Origin: Altibacter lentus
GTDB taxonomy: Bacteria; Bacteroidota; Bacteroidia; Flavobacteriales; Flavobacteriaceae
Length of the DNA stretch: 64,000 bases
Direction: 5' to 3'
Assembly (NCBI RefSeq): GCF_000746845.1
Contig: NZ_KN050846.1
Coordinates: 1,938,963-2,002,962, forward strand
Below the pieces are notes generated by a model. That model was not told the origin of the DNA, made no database searches, and saw only the letters and a list, made by a program, of their open reading frames with translations. Of the stretch, positions 7,930 to 17,632 are shown one piece after another. Position numbers and translations under genes: made by a program. Numbering within the stretch: the stretch's first letter is position 1; every line of letters begins with the position of its first letter.

Positions 7930-8343
7930 TTATCGATCAATAGGATCCACATCCTGACACAACTCCACCAGTACTCCGTTCGCAGACTTTGGATGTACAA
8001 AGACAACCCATTTATTGTCTGCGCCGCGTTTGGGCGTTTCGTTTAATACTTGAAACCCTTCCGATTTTAATCGCTTTACTTCCGCTTCAATATTATCTAC
8101 GTAAAAAGCTACATGATGGATCCCCTCCCCTTTCTTTTCTAAAAATTTTGCTATGGGACTATTTGGGTTTGTAGCTTCTAGAAGCTCAATCTTACTTTCG
8201 CCGCAAACGAAAAAAGATGTGTTCACCCCTTCGCTTTCTACTGTTTCTGTTTTGTATGGAGTGCTTCCTAATAACCGTGAATAGGTGTCATTGGCTTCGG
8301 AAAGATTTTTTACCGCGATCCCAAGATGTTCTATTTTCTTCAT
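7930..8343 (-). CDS. mce: Methylmalonyl-CoA epimerase
   Basis: A 137-residue VOC-superfamily protein with the two-repeat layout of methylmalonyl-CoA epimerase. The first repeat starts KIEHLGIAVKNL and the second GIHHVAFYVDN, with ELLE and VLVELCQ contributing the expected glutamate ligands. It interconverts (2R)- and (2S)-methylmalonyl-CoA in the propionate/succinate pathway. The mutase genes are not in this window. The start codon lies only 5 nt from a TACATTTA -7 element with a TTTG -33 box at ideal spacing, so the mRNA may be leaderless. It is divergent from rbfA. Confidence 0.9.
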   Translation of the reverse strand: MKKIEHLGIAVKNLSEANDTYSRLLGSTPYKTETVESEGVNTSFFVCGESKIELLEATNPNSPIAKFLEKKGEGIHHVAFYVDNIEAEVKRLKSEGFQVLNETPKRGADNKWVVFVHPKSANGVLVELCQDVDPIDR

Positions 8344-8348
8344 AATTG

Positions 8349-8379
8349 TAAATGTATCGTTAATTAAAAAAATATCAAA
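8349..8379 (-). promoter_or_regulatory. Putative promoter for mce (TTTG -33, TACATTTA -7)
   Basis: On the minus strand TTTG (8376-8379), a 19-nt spacer, then TACATTTA (8349-8356, one mismatch to TAnnTTTG). The start codon follows after 5 nt. Confidence 0.55.
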
Positions 8380-8392
8380 CCTTTAAATATGC

Positions 8393-8400
8393 TACTTTTG
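8393..8400 (+). promoter_or_regulatory. Putative -7 promoter element for rbfA
   Basis: TACTTTTG matches TAnnTTTG and ends 4 nt before the rbfA ATG, implying a leaderless transcript. No clear -33 TTTG is seen. Confidence 0.5.
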
Positions 8401-8404
8401 TATT

Positions 8405-8800
8405 ATGGAAGAAAGCAACAGACAGAAGAAAATTGCAGGCGTTCTACAAAACGACCTCGCCAATGTATTACAGAGCATGCTTCGGGAAGCAGGACAGTTG
8501 GGAATCATCCTTTCAGTATCCAAAGTAACCGTTACAACCGACCTTTCAATTGCTAAGGTCTATGTGAGTGTGTTTCCTGCAGATAAAGCCGAAGGCGTCA
8601 CCAAGGATCTCAATGTGTTAAAGGCAAAGATCAAACATCAAATTGCGCAACTCACGCGGCACCAGCTTCGCAAAATGCCCGATCTCCAGTTTTATAATGA
8701 CGACTCCTTGGAATACATAGAGCGAATTGAAAAAGCAGTAAAAGGCGACGAAAACCCTATTGAAAATCCAAATATTTTACCCAAACGCAAAAAGAGTTAA
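8405..8800 (+). CDS. rbfA: Ribosome-binding factor A
   Basis: A 131-residue protein with the RbfA KH-like pattern: N-terminal NRQKKIAGVLQNDLANVLQ, central VTVTTDLSIAKVYVSVFP, and LRKMPDLQFYNDDSLEYIERIEK at the end of the fold. RbfA binds the 30S subunit and helps mature the 16S rRNA 5' end, and is needed in the cold. The start is fixed by homology, since the N-terminal helix begins at once. This makes the promoter element 4 nt upstream notable. The FtsX-type permease follows with one nucleotide between stop and its likely GTG start. Confidence 0.92.
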   Translation: MEESNRQKKIAGVLQNDLANVLQSMLREAGQLGIILSVSKVTVTTDLSIAKVYVSVFPADKAEGVTKDLNVLKAKIKHQIAQLTRHQLRKMPDLQFYNDDSLEYIERIEKAVKGDENPIENPNILPKRKKS

Positions 8801-8801
8801 G

Positions 8802-10007
8802 GTGAAATTCCCTTTGTACATCGCAAAGCGGTACTTATTCTCAAAAAGCAGCAATAATGCCATCAATATTATAACCGGTATCGCTGCGGTTGGGGTCGTT
8901 GTTGGAGCGATGTCGTTATTTATAGTCCTTTCAGGATTTTCGGGACTAAAAGATTTCAGTTTACAATTCACAAATGTGTTCGACAGTGACCTTAAGATCT
9001 TTCCTGCGCGGGGAAAGACGCTTTCCTTTTCTGAAGAAAAAGAGCTGCAATTAAAGGAAATGTTGGGTGTAGCCTCTTATTCAAAAACTATTGAAGAGCG
9101 TGTCTTTCTTCAGTATAAAGGAAAAAATCATATTGCCTATATAAAAGGAACCGACACAAACTATAAGTCCGTAAATCCTATTGACAGCATATTGTATTTT
9201 GGCAATTGGTTAGCGCATGGAGAGCCGGAAGTCGTTATAGGCTTAGGAACCGCCGCCAAACTTTCCATTGGTATTCAAGATTACATCGATCTTTTGGAGA
9301 TCTATGTGCCAACACCGGGGACCGGACAGATCAATGCGCTGGACCCTTCCAATGCCTTTACAAAACAGTCGGTCGTAGTGTCCGGTGTCTATCAGGTGAA
9401 CGAAGATCTGGACTCGAAATATGTTTTTTCCGATATCGAATTCGCGCGGACATTGCTTCAAATGGATAGTGCCGCGGTGTCGTCGATAGAGTTGAAACTC
9501 CTTCCGGGGGTTTCCGAAGAAAACATTCGTGAACAACTGAAGCCGCTATTTTCAGAAGAAATAATCATCAAGAATAGAATACAACAGAACGACGCCCTGT
9601 ATAAAATGTTGAATACTGAGAATATTGCCGTCTACCTCATTTTCACCTTGGTACTTATTATTGCGCTTTTTAACGTGATAGGTTCTATCATTATGATGAT
9701 CCTTGATAAACGGAAGAATATTAAAACGCTGTATAATTTAGGTGCTACACTACGGGATATTCGAAAAATATTCTTTTTACAAGGCACCCTGTTGACCACC
9801 TTTGGCGGACTGCTGGGAATTCTGCTCGGCGTACTTGCCGTAGGTGCGCAACTACAGTTCGAATTTGTTAATATTACGGCCACCCTTCCCTATCCCGTCT
9901 CTTTAAAACTGATAAATGTGGTGGTGGTTTTTGCTACGATCACGATCTTGGGCTTGATCGCTTCTAAGATCGCTTCTGGCAGGGTTAGAGAAAAACTTCT
10001 TAATTAG
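8802..10007 (+). CDS. FtsX-like ABC transporter permease (LolC/LolE type)
   Basis: A 401-residue membrane protein. An in-frame ATG at 8760 lies inside rbfA, but the conserved N-terminus FPLYIAKRYLFSKSSNN begins right after the GTG at 8802, so I choose GTG. The layout is typical of the family: one TM helix at about 18-42 (INIITGIAAVGVVVG), a large periplasmic MacB-like domain (about 45-270), then three TM helices in the last 130 residues. LolC/E-type permeases extract lipoproteins from the inner membrane with an ATPase partner, which is absent here; other FtsX substrates are possible. It is co-transcribed with rbfA. Its stop TAG interlocks with the dusB stop (TTAG). Confidence 0.85.
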   Translation: MKFPLYIAKRYLFSKSSNNAINIITGIAAVGVVVGAMSLFIVLSGFSGLKDFSLQFTNVFDSDLKIFPARGKTLSFSEEKELQLKEMLGVASYSKTIEERVFLQYKGKNHIAYIKGTDTNYKSVNPIDSILYFGNWLAHGEPEVVIGLGTAAKLSIGIQDYIDLLEIYVPTPGTGQINALDPSNAFTKQSVVVSGVYQVNEDLDSKYVFSDIEFARTLLQMDSAAVSSIELKLLPGVSEENIREQLKPLFSEEIIIKNRIQQNDALYKMLNTENIAVYLIFTLVLIIALFNVIGSIIMMILDKRKNIKTLYNLGATLRDIRKIFFLQGTLLTTFGGLLGILLGVLAVGAQLQFEFVNITATLPYPVSLKLINVVVVFATITILGLIASKIASGRVREKLLN

Positions 10008-10996
10008 GCAAACTGATAGTCGCCAAATAATGCAAGAGCTTCATCGAACGCTTCAAAGACCGAAGCGGCATCGTCACTTGTGACCATCTTCATTCGATGC
10101 TCCTTGAAATTTGGAATTCCTTTAAAGTAGTTGGTATAGTGACGTCGGGTTTCAAAAACACCCAGTTGCTCCCCTTTCCAATCAATAGCCATTTGAAGGT
10201 GTCTCCTCGCAGCAGCCACGCGCTCTGTCATGGTAGGTGGAGGAGCGTGTTCTCCTGTTTCAAAATAATGCTTTACTTCTTTAAAGAACCACGGATAACC
10301 AATACTAGCACGGCCTATCATGGCGCCGTCAAGTCCGTATACATCTCGCATTTCCTTTGCTTTTTCCGGGGAATCTACATCTCCATTCCCAAAAATAGGA
10401 ATGTGCATTCGCGGGTTGTTCTTTACCTCGGCAATGGGTGCCCAGTCTGCCTCTCCCTTGTACATTTGTGCGCGTGTTCTACCGTGAATGGAAAGTGCCT
10501 TGCAACCAACATCCTGCAGGCGTTCGGCTACTTCTACAATGCGTATAGAGTCGTGGTCCCAACCCAAACGCGTTTTTACCGTTATAGGCAATTTGGTATG
10601 CTTTACCATAGCTTCGGTCAAAGAAACCATGAGGTCGATATCCTTTAGAATTCCGGCCCCTGCGCCTTTGCTCACAACCTTTTTCACGGGACAACCAAAA
10701 TTTATATCGATGATGTCCGGGCCACTCGCTTCAACGATCTCGACGCTTTGCAACATAGAGTCCAGAACGGCACCAAAGATTTGGATCCCGACGGGTCGCT
10801 CCTTCTCATAGATATCCAACTTCATCACGCTCTTCGCTGCGTCTCGAATAAGTCCTTCTGAAGAGATGAATTCGGTATACACCACATCGGCTCCTTGTTC
10901 TTTACAAAGTGCTCGAAATGGGGGGTCGCTCACATCCTCCATAGGAGCGAGTAGTAAGGGGAAGTCTCCCACGTCAATGGTACCTATCTTTGCCAT
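10004..10996 (-). CDS. dusB: tRNA-dihydrouridine synthase, DusB type
   Basis: A 330-residue TIM-barrel flavoenzyme. N-terminal LLAPMEDVSDPPFR gives the FMN phosphate and substrate region, and NFGCPVKKVVSKGAGAG carries the catalytic cysteine. GNGDVDSPEKAKEM and DGAMIGRASIG complete the FMN site. Dus enzymes reduce uridines in the tRNA D-loop with NADPH; the NFGCP and GRAxxGxPW pattern points to the DusB group. Assignment of the exact position (U17) is inferred. It is convergent with the FtsX-type permease, sharing 4 nt of stop codons. There is no partner gene directly upstream. Confidence 0.9.
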   Translation of the reverse strand: MAKIGTIDVGDFPLLLAPMEDVSDPPFRALCKEQGADVVYTEFISSEGLIRDAAKSVMKLDIYEKERPVGIQIFGAVLDSMLQSVEIVEASGPDIIDINFGCPVKKVVSKGAGAGILKDIDLMVSLTEAMVKHTKLPITVKTRLGWDHDSIRIVEVAERLQDVGCKALSIHGRTRAQMYKGEADWAPIAEVKNNPRMHIPIFGNGDVDSPEKAKEMRDVYGLDGAMIGRASIGYPWFFKEVKHYFETGEHAPPPTMTERVAAARRHLQMAIDWKGEQLGVFETRRHYTNYFKGIPNFKEHRMKMVTSDDAASVFEAFDEALALFGDYQFA

Positions 10997-11056
10997 AGCT
11001 GCTGCAAAAATAAGGAATTTACTTTGTTTTTTTAGTACTTCTGAAATTGGGAGCGG

Positions 11057-13477
11057 TTAGTTCTTCTCCAGTCGGTCTGTTTCTTCAGGTTTACTTTCGC
11101 GATTATTATCCCTTAGTCGTGCATTTCCGAAGGTATATTTGAAGCTCATTCGGAACAACCGTGATTCGGGTTTGGCAAAGTAGCTGTTTTGCTGGTTGTA
11201 ATAATTTGAAAAGACGGGTACATTGTAGGTGTTGAAAACGTCCGAAACTCCTGCGCTAACACTCGCTGTGTTCTCCCAAAATGACTTCCGAAGCGAAAAT
11301 GATAAGGAAAATTGGTTGCCGTAATCATACGAGCCGTAAATGAAATCGGATAAGTAGAACGCCGTAACATCCCCGGTAAAGCTCTTATCTTTGGACAAGG
11401 TGAAATTATTGTTTATGTTCCCATAAAAACCATATGTGCTGTTAGAATACGTTTCCTGTTGGCTCTCTAGCGCAAAGAATTCATTTTCAAAATAAAATCC
11501 GGAAAGATAGGCGCTAAGGTACCACCAGGGAAAAGGTGAGGAAACATGCAGGATGTCCAGAGAATATTGAAAATCCTCAATGAGATTGGCGTCGACAGTT
11601 CGCATCACAAAATTCTCATTGTCCTGAAACCGCAACGTACTTAGGGCATTGTCTGTATGGTGATAATAGACGTCGACAAACCATTTGCTCTTATAATTAT
11701 AGCTTATGGTGAATTTGGAGTCGATCGCAGGCATTAAATTTGGATTACCTCCATTGAAATTGTTTTCGTTCAAAAAATATTTAAATGGGTTTAGGCTTTG
11801 GTATCGTGGTCGTTCGATACGGCGTGCAAAACTAACGCCTAAAGAATTCGAGTCGTTTACAGTATATTGCAAGGAAAGGGACGGGAAAAATTCTAGATAT
11901 TCTTGATTGTTCACAAGACCCAGAGATCTTGAATCTCCTTCGACGGCTGTAACCTCTGTACGAAGGCCTGCAACAAGATCCCATTTTTGCCATTGTTTGG
12001 AAAAATTGATATAGCCGGCGAAGATGGATTCTAGATACGTGAACTCGTCGGAAAGGGCCGGATCGAACTCCATCACATTATTGTTTGTATTAAAAAAATC
12101 GAGTCCGCTTTGCGAATCGATATTAGAGTATTTTATACCTGTTTCCCACTCCTGTGATTCACCGGGAACTTTCAAATCGATGGCGCCGGTTGCGATGTCA
12201 CTGTCCTGCAAGGCATCGGTAAAAAAACTATTGCTTCGAAGGCTGCTGCCATTCGGCAGAAAGTAGTTGGTCAATACACTTTGGTGCTGCTGGTCGTCGT
12301 AAACAATAAAATTCAAAGTGGTGGTCAGGCTTGTTCCTGTATCATCCAAAAGCGCACGATACTCTGCAGTGAACGACAGGTTCTTTTGATCATTCTCCAA
12401 ATCGCTTGTTGTTCGGAAGGTTGAATCCAATTGTCTTTGTGCATTGAATAGTTCAGCATATACGGTGTTGTGGTAGGCCGTATTTGGAGAAATGAAGATG
12501 TTAGAAGCAATACTGAAGGAGTTTCTTTTATTGAGTGTGATATCTGCAATCAAATTACCATGATGGGCATAGGAATTGGTAGTCCTTGTGAAGTTTGTTT
12601 CCCAAAAAGAGCGGGTGGTGATTTCATCTACATTGAAGAAGCGAATTTCATCAAACTGTTCTTTAAATTCTTTTCTTGGATTAAAGCTATAGCTTCCAAA
12701 AAGGTCTAACCAATCGTTCTTATAAAAGTGAGAAGTACCCACCGAATATTTAGCGTATACAGCTTGTTCATACCGCCCTTCAACAGAGCCTTTATATCCT
12801 ACTGAAACTGGCCGAACGGTAATAATATTCAGTACAGAAACAGCTTCGGCATCATACTTTGCGGAAGGATTGGAGATCACTTCAATGCTTTTTATGTTTG
12901 AGGCATCCATGTTTCTAAGGAAAGAGGCTACTTCCGTTTCAGATAGATAAACCCGCCTTCCATTAAGATAAATAGTTGCCGGCATGTTTTTTATGGTGAT
13001 CTTGTCTTGAAGGATCAACACGCTAGGTGTTTTGCTAAGCAGTTCCATTGTATTTCCGGTGGCAATCGAACTGTTCTCCACAGTAAAGATTAATTTTCCC
13101 TGCTCCTTTTGGAGCATTGGCTTTCTTCCTGTGATTACAGTTTCCTGCAGCGCTTCGGTAGCTTCTCTCATTGTTATGGTGGGAAGTGTCGTATTATTCG
13201 AGAGTTCAAAGAACTGCTCTTGCGTTTCATAGCCAATAAAACTGAAGGTGATCCTATATGGTTGCGCAGCCAGGTTCGTGATGACAAACGTTCCTTGTTC
13301 ATCGCAGGTGGTCCCGGCAAAAGGTATTGTTGTATTATTTTCTGAAAAAACCAATACGGTAAGATATGGCAATGGTTCCCCTGAAGCATTCTCCACCTTC
13401 CCCGAAACCGAATACTCTTGTGCGAAGAGGGGAATCGAACACAGCAAAAATACCATAAAAGATCTAATTGCTTTCAT
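11057..13477 (-). CDS. Outer-membrane beta-barrel protein, TonB-receptor-like with CarboxypepD_reg domain
   Basis: An 806-residue protein. Residues 1-19 form a signal peptide ending LFAQ. Residues 20-110 look like a carboxypeptidase-regulatory-like beta-sandwich (EYSVSGKVENASGEPLPY). Next comes a plug-like region (LLSKTPSVLI, IYLNGRRVYL, IKSIEVISNPSAKYDAEA). The rest is a long aromatic-rich barrel of the OMP_b-brl_3 type (PF14905-like). The family belongs to the TonB-dependent receptor superfamily and imports an unknown ligand; no SusD partner or FecI/FecR pair is nearby. The 193-nt gap to lepA is divergent. The C-terminus ends in a short charged tail rather than a terminal aromatic beta-signal. 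Confidence 0.85.
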   Translation of the reverse strand: MKAIRSFMVFLLCSIPLFAQEYSVSGKVENASGEPLPYLTVLVFSENNTTIPFAGTTCDEQGTFVITNLAAQPYRITFSFIGYETQEQFFELSNNTTLPTITMREATEALQETVITGRKPMLQKEQGKLIFTVENSSIATGNTMELLSKTPSVLILQDKITIKNMPATIYLNGRRVYLSETEVASFLRNMDASNIKSIEVISNPSAKYDAEAVSVLNIITVRPVSVGYKGSVEGRYEQAVYAKYSVGTSHFYKNDWLDLFGSYSFNPRKEFKEQFDEIRFFNVDEITTRSFWETNFTRTTNSYAHHGNLIADITLNKRNSFSIASNIFISPNTAYHNTVYAELFNAQRQLDSTFRTTSDLENDQKNLSFTAEYRALLDDTGTSLTTTLNFIVYDDQQHQSVLTNYFLPNGSSLRSNSFFTDALQDSDIATGAIDLKVPGESQEWETGIKYSNIDSQSGLDFFNTNNNVMEFDPALSDEFTYLESIFAGYINFSKQWQKWDLVAGLRTEVTAVEGDSRSLGLVNNQEYLEFFPSLSLQYTVNDSNSLGVSFARRIERPRYQSLNPFKYFLNENNFNGGNPNLMPAIDSKFTISYNYKSKWFVDVYYHHTDNALSTLRFQDNENFVMRTVDANLIEDFQYSLDILHVSSPFPWWYLSAYLSGFYFENEFFALESQQETYSNSTYGFYGNINNNFTLSKDKSFTGDVTAFYLSDFIYGSYDYGNQFSLSFSLRKSFWENTASVSAGVSDVFNTYNVPVFSNYYNQQNSYFAKPESRLFRMSFKYTFGNARLRDNNRESKPEETDRLEKN

Positions 13478-13624
13478 GTTAGGGTGCAGCCTGCATAATT
13501 GATTATAATTGAAAGGGTATTAAAAAATGGTTGTGGAATTTGTGACCGCTGCACTACAAAGATGGCATTTTTTTTTAACAGGAATTATCCTATATTCAGA
13601 TTTTTAAGCTGAAAACAAGGTTAA

Positions 13625-13656
13625 TTGAATATTCCTGTCTTTTTAAGTTATATTTG
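13625..13656 (+). promoter_or_regulatory. Putative promoter for lepA
   Basis: TTG (13625-13627) and TATATTTG (13649-13656) with a 21-nt spacer; the predicted start is about 25 nt before the lepA ATG. Confidence 0.55.
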
Positions 13657-13685
13657 CAGCCTCAAACGAATTGAGACGAATTGCT

Positions 13686-15482
13686 ATGAAGAATATTCGA
13701 AATTTTTGCATTATCGCACATATCGATCACGGTAAAAGCACTTTGGCCGATAGGTTGCTGGATGCAACAGGTTCTGTGACCAGTCGCGAAAAACAGGATC
13801 AATTGCTGGACAGCATGGATCTGGAGCGCGAGCGTGGTATTACCATTAAGAGCCATGCTATTCAAATGGACTATGTGTATGAAGGGGAGTCTTACGTTCT
13901 CAATTTAATAGACACCCCGGGTCACGTTGATTTTTCGTACGAAGTTTCCCGCTCGATAGCGGCCTGCGAAGGAGCCTTATTGGTAGTAGATGCTGCGCAG
14001 AGTATTCAGGCGCAAACCATTTCAAATTTATATTTAGCCTTGGAAAACGACCTTGAGATCATCCCTGTGTTGAACAAGGTGGATCTTCCTTCCGCCAATC
14101 CGGAAGAGGTTACCGATGATATCGTAGATCTTTTAGGGTGTGACGCCGATGAGGTGATTCCGGCCAGTGCAAAGACGGGAATTGGGATCGATGAGATCCT
14201 AGCAGCTATAATAAAAAGAATCCCCGCCCCTAAAGGAAATCCGGAAGAGTCCTTACAAGCACTCATCTTCGATTCTGTTTATAATCCCTTCCGTGGTGTT
14301 GAAACTTATTTTCGTGTACTCAACGGTGAGATTAGAAAAGGGCAGCATATAAAGTTCATGGCTACCGGCAGGTCTTATTATGCAGATGAAGTAGGTACAC
14401 TTCGACTTAAACAGCAGCCAAAAGAAGTTATAAAAACCGGTGATGTAGGATACCTCATCACAGGGATCAAAGAAGCGAAAGAAGTAAAAGTGGGCGACAC
14501 GATTACCGACGCTAAGAACCCAACGACCAACATGATTGAAGGTTTCGAAGATGTGAAACCCATGGTATTCGCGGGTATCTATCCTGTTGATACTGAAGAT
14601 TATGAAGAGCTTCGGGCTTCGATGGAAAAGTTGCAGCTTAACGATGCATCTTTAGTGTTTATCCCCGAAAGTTCTGCGGCCTTAGGTTTCGGATTCCGTT
14701 GCGGTTTCCTGGGAATGCTGCACTTGGAAATTATTCAAGAGCGTTTAGAGCGCGAGTTCGATATGACGGTGATTACCACCGTGCCCAACGTATCGTACCA
14801 TGCATACACAAACAAGGAGCCGGACACCATAATTCTAGTCAATAATCCCTCGGATCTTCCAGAGCCTTCCTCATTAAATCGAGTAGAAGAACCATATATA
14901 AAGGCGACAATCATCACCAAATCCGACTATGTTGGTCCCGTGATGTCGCTTTGTATTGAGAAAAGAGGTGAGATAACCAATCAAACATACCTCACTACCG
15001 AGCGTGTTGAGCTTTCTTTCGACATGCCTTTGGCTGAAATTGTATTTGACTTTTACGACCGCCTTAAAACCGTTTCGCGCGGATATGCCTCCTTTGATTA
15101 CTCGCCTATTGGAATGCGAACATCGCAGTTGGTGAAAGTAGACGTCTTGTTAAATGGAAATGGGGTAGATGCGCTTTCGGCCTTGTTGCACAAAGACAAT
15201 GCGTATGACATTGGTAAGAAAATGTGCGAGAAGCTAAAGGAATTGATCCCCAGACAGCAATTCGACATCCCTATTCAGGCGGCGATTGGTGCTAAGATCA
15301 TTGCTCGTGAAACCGTAAAAGCGCTTCGGAAAGATGTAACTGCAAAATGTTATGGCGGGGATATTTCACGAAAACGAAAACTTCTTGAGAAGCAGAAAAA
15401 AGGTAAAAAACGGATGCGTCAAGTTGGTAATGTAGAGATTCCACAGGAGGCATTTATGGCCGTCCTGAAGCTAAACGACTAG
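13686..15482 (+). CDS. lepA: Elongation factor 4 (LepA)
   Basis: A 598-residue translational GTPase, matching E. coli LepA (599). An upstream in-frame TTG at 13671 exists, but homology supports the ATG at 13686 ([19 protein letters not shown]). G motifs are visible: AHIDHGKST (G1), DTPGHVDF (G3), NKVDLP (G4) and PASAKTG (G5). The C-terminal domain typical of LepA follows ([31 protein letters not shown]). LepA acts on stalled or misassembled ribosomes. The stop TAG interlocks with the stop of the convergent small lipoprotein gene (CTAG). Confidence 0.96.
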   Translation: MKNIRNFCIIAHIDHGKSTLADRLLDATGSVTSREKQDQLLDSMDLERERGITIKSHAIQMDYVYEGESYVLNLIDTPGHVDFSYEVSRSIAACEGALLVVDAAQSIQAQTISNLYLALENDLEIIPVLNKVDLPSANPEEVTDDIVDLLGCDADEVIPASAKTGIGIDEILAAIIKRIPAPKGNPEESLQALIFDSVYNPFRGVETYFRVLNGEIRKGQHIKFMATGRSYYADEVGTLRLKQQPKEVIKTGDVGYLITGIKEAKEVKVGDTITDAKNPTTNMIEGFEDVKPMVFAGIYPVDTEDYEELRASMEKLQLNDASLVFIPESSAALGFGFRCGFLGMLHLEIIQERLEREFDMTVITTVPNVSYHAYTNKEPDTIILVNNPSDLPEPSSLNRVEEPYIKATIITKSDYVGPVMSLCIEKRGEITNQTYLTTERVELSFDMPLAEIVFDFYDRLKTVSRGYASFDYSPIGMRTSQLVKVDVLLNGNGVDALSALLHKDNAYDIGKKMCEKLKELIPRQQFDIPIQAAIGAKIIARETVKALRKDVTAKCYGGDISRKRKLLEKQKKGKKRMRQVGNVEIPQEAFMAVLKLND

Positions 15483-15709
15483 CCGCCACAGGTCGCTCCG
15501 GCGGCTTCGAGATCTGCAATATACACATCAAAAGAAGTTCCGGTATTTTCGCCGTTAACAGTGGCGTTTCCATCGCCATCATCACAAACTTCAAAGTTGG
15601 CGGTTTGAGGAGAATTACAGGTGGTACAAGCCCTTCCGTCATCCTTTTTGCATCCCCACAAGGAGAAAGCCATCAGGAAAAAAAGCAATATAAAAAAGGT
15701 GTTTTTCAA
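15479..15709 (-). CDS. Small cysteine-containing lipoprotein, unknown function
   Basis: A 76-residue protein with a lipoprotein signal peptide: hydrophobic residues 5-17, lipobox LWGC with the lipidated Cys at residue 20, then KKDDG. The mature part is acidic and carries four further cysteines, including a CTTC (CxxC) pair and a C-terminal ATCGG. The CxxC could bind metal or form disulfides in the periplasm or at the outer membrane. I do not recognise a named family. It follows the antiporter's divergent neighbourhood only loosely: 42 nt separate its start from the end of the antiporter gene, so read-through from the antiporter is possible. Confidence 0.7.
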   Translation of the reverse strand: MKNTFFILLFFLMAFSLWGCKKDDGRACTTCNSPQTANFEVCDDGDGNATVNGENTGTSFDVYIADLEAAGATCGG

Positions 15710-15751
15710 AATAAAAGTGTTACTACATGGCTAACGTGGGGGTGCGTCATT

Positions 15752-17632
15752 TTATTTCTTTGTTTTTATTTCAGCTTCGTCTTTCGTTGCGTTAATAACG
15801 TCCTCAAAATCCATAGGTTTACCTAAATACACCAAATTACTATCCTCTGATACTTGCATGCTGGAGGCATCTTTGATCAGTTCGATCTTCCCTTTGGCAT
15901 CCTTTAAAAACAGAGCGATCGCATTTTCGGCATCTTCAATAATTCCCAGAATGCGCATGAATTGATTTTCAGAATCCACAGGGATCTCTTGGATAGAAGG
16001 AAAATCTCTGGCCACCTCGGTAAACTTAATATAATCATGTGTTTTTGAAAAGATTCCTTCGCCATTTATATTTTGGTTGGGATTCATTAGCTCCTCTGCC
16101 GTTAGAAGGCGATAGGTTCCATTCTCTCCAAAAACCTTTCCGAAGCGATTGATGGCCTGTCTATTGATCTCGTCGTTTCCGGTCATGGCCAATAAGTAAC
16201 CTACATCATTTAGTTCAATGTTGTCCGTAAGGTCATCAGAATAAATGTTCGCCGTAATGGCATCGAGACCCAGCTCTCTGGCCATCATGACGTTGTTTCG
16301 GTTGGAGTCCACCAATACTACGTGCCTGTCGTTCTTTTGAAGATATGTGGCAATGAGCCTTGATACCTTTGAAGCGCCCACAATCATAACTCCTTCGGAA
16401 GTCTTTAAAAACACCCCTACCACCGAAGCGAAGAATCGTGCCGTAGTGGCATTTAACAAAACCGTTATCAAAACCACGGCAAAAACCAATGGGGTTATAT
16501 ATTCAGCTCCTGCTACGCCTTCAATTACGAGCTTCGTCCCAAAAAGTGAAGCGATTCCCGCTGCCACGATCCCTCTAGGACCTACCCAACTTATAAAGAT
16601 CTTTTCGTTGGTCTTGAGGGATGAACCTATCGTACTCAAAAATACCCCTAAGGGACGCAGTACAAAGATCACGATAGCTATAAGGATGGCTGTTTTCCAA
16701 TTGTATACCAAAAGCAGGTCTTCTAAGCTAATGTTGGCCGCCAATAAAATAAACAGAATAGAGATGAGCAGCACGCTTAGTGACTCTTTAAAATACAGAA
16801 GCTCCTTTAAGTTTGGTAGGTCGCTGTTTCCCAGAAACATTCCCATTACTACAACAGCAAGCAATCCCGACTCATGTGCAAAGAGGTCGCTCGCAACGAA
16901 GATGAGCAACACCATAGAAAGGGACACTACATTGAGCAGATAATGTGGAATGACCTTTCTTTTAACCGCTTGATATAAAGCAAATCCTCCGGAGACCCCA
17001 AAAGCAAAACCGATCACGATGATCTTTCCAAACTCCATGAGCGCCTGTTTTGTGTATCCGGAATCGCCTTCAACACTAATAAATTCAAAGACCAATACTG
17101 CGACCAAGGCCCCAATAGGATCGATAAGGATCCCCTCCCATTTTAGAACAGCAGAAACATCCTTCTTCAATGGAATGTTTCGTAAAATAGGTGTGATTAC
17201 CGTAGGTCCGGTAACTATGATAAGGGCTGAAAAGAGAAAAGAAACGCGCCAGCTTAATCCGAATACATAATGTGCGGCAATTCCTGCACCTACGAATGTA
17301 ACAGCAGATCCCAGGCTTATTAATTTTCCAATAACAGGTCCTACCTTGGAGATCTCTCCACGCTTTAAGGTAAGTCCGCCTTCAAATAATATGATCCCAA
17401 TAGCGAGGGAAACAAAATAGAAAAGATTCTCTCCCGGAAACAATCCACCTCCCGATCCATTGCCATCCCATATAGGTTTTATCCATTGGGAGCCATCTTC
17501 CGAAATAAGCGTTGATATGGGACCTACAAACAGGCCAATTAGGATAAGCGGTAAAATGGCGGGAATTTTAAACTTCCAGGCGACCCATTGAGCCAAGATT
17601 CCCAGGATGATAATTCCGGCTAGTTCGAGCAT
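15752..17632 (-). CDS. Monovalent cation:proton antiporter with TrkA-N domain (CPA1/NhaP-like)
   Basis: A 626-residue protein. The first 390 residues or so contain 12-13 hydrophobic helices of the Na+/H+ exchanger fold, with GPTVITPILR and a WVGPRGIVAAGIA segment typical of NhaP/NHE-type proteins. A Rossmann TrkA-N (RCK) domain starts at about residue 410 (VMIVGASKVSRLIATYL, followed by VVLVDSNRNN). A C-terminal TrkA-C-like part ends near residue 620. Such fusions exchange Na+ or K+ for H+ under nucleotide control at the inner membrane. Ion selectivity is not readable. It is divergent from the metallo-hydrolase gene across 135 nt. Confidence 0.88.
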   Translation of the reverse strand: MLELAGIIILGILAQWVAWKFKIPAILPLILIGLFVGPISTLISEDGSQWIKPIWDGNGSGGGLFPGENLFYFVSLAIGIILFEGGLTLKRGEISKVGPVIGKLISLGSAVTFVGAGIAAHYVFGLSWRVSFLFSALIIVTGPTVITPILRNIPLKKDVSAVLKWEGILIDPIGALVAVLVFEFISVEGDSGYTKQALMEFGKIIVIGFAFGVSGGFALYQAVKRKVIPHYLLNVVSLSMVLLIFVASDLFAHESGLLAVVVMGMFLGNSDLPNLKELLYFKESLSVLLISILFILLAANISLEDLLLVYNWKTAILIAIVIFVLRPLGVFLSTIGSSLKTNEKIFISWVGPRGIVAAGIASLFGTKLVIEGVAGAEYITPLVFAVVLITVLLNATTARFFASVVGVFLKTSEGVMIVGASKVSRLIATYLQKNDRHVVLVDSNRNNVMMARELGLDAITANIYSDDLTDNIELNDVGYLLAMTGNDEINRQAINRFGKVFGENGTYRLLTAEELMNPNQNINGEGIFSKTHDYIKFTEVARDFPSIQEIPVDSENQFMRILGIIEDAENAIALFLKDAKGKIELIKDASSMQVSEDSNLVYLGKPMDFEDVINATKDEAEIKTKK

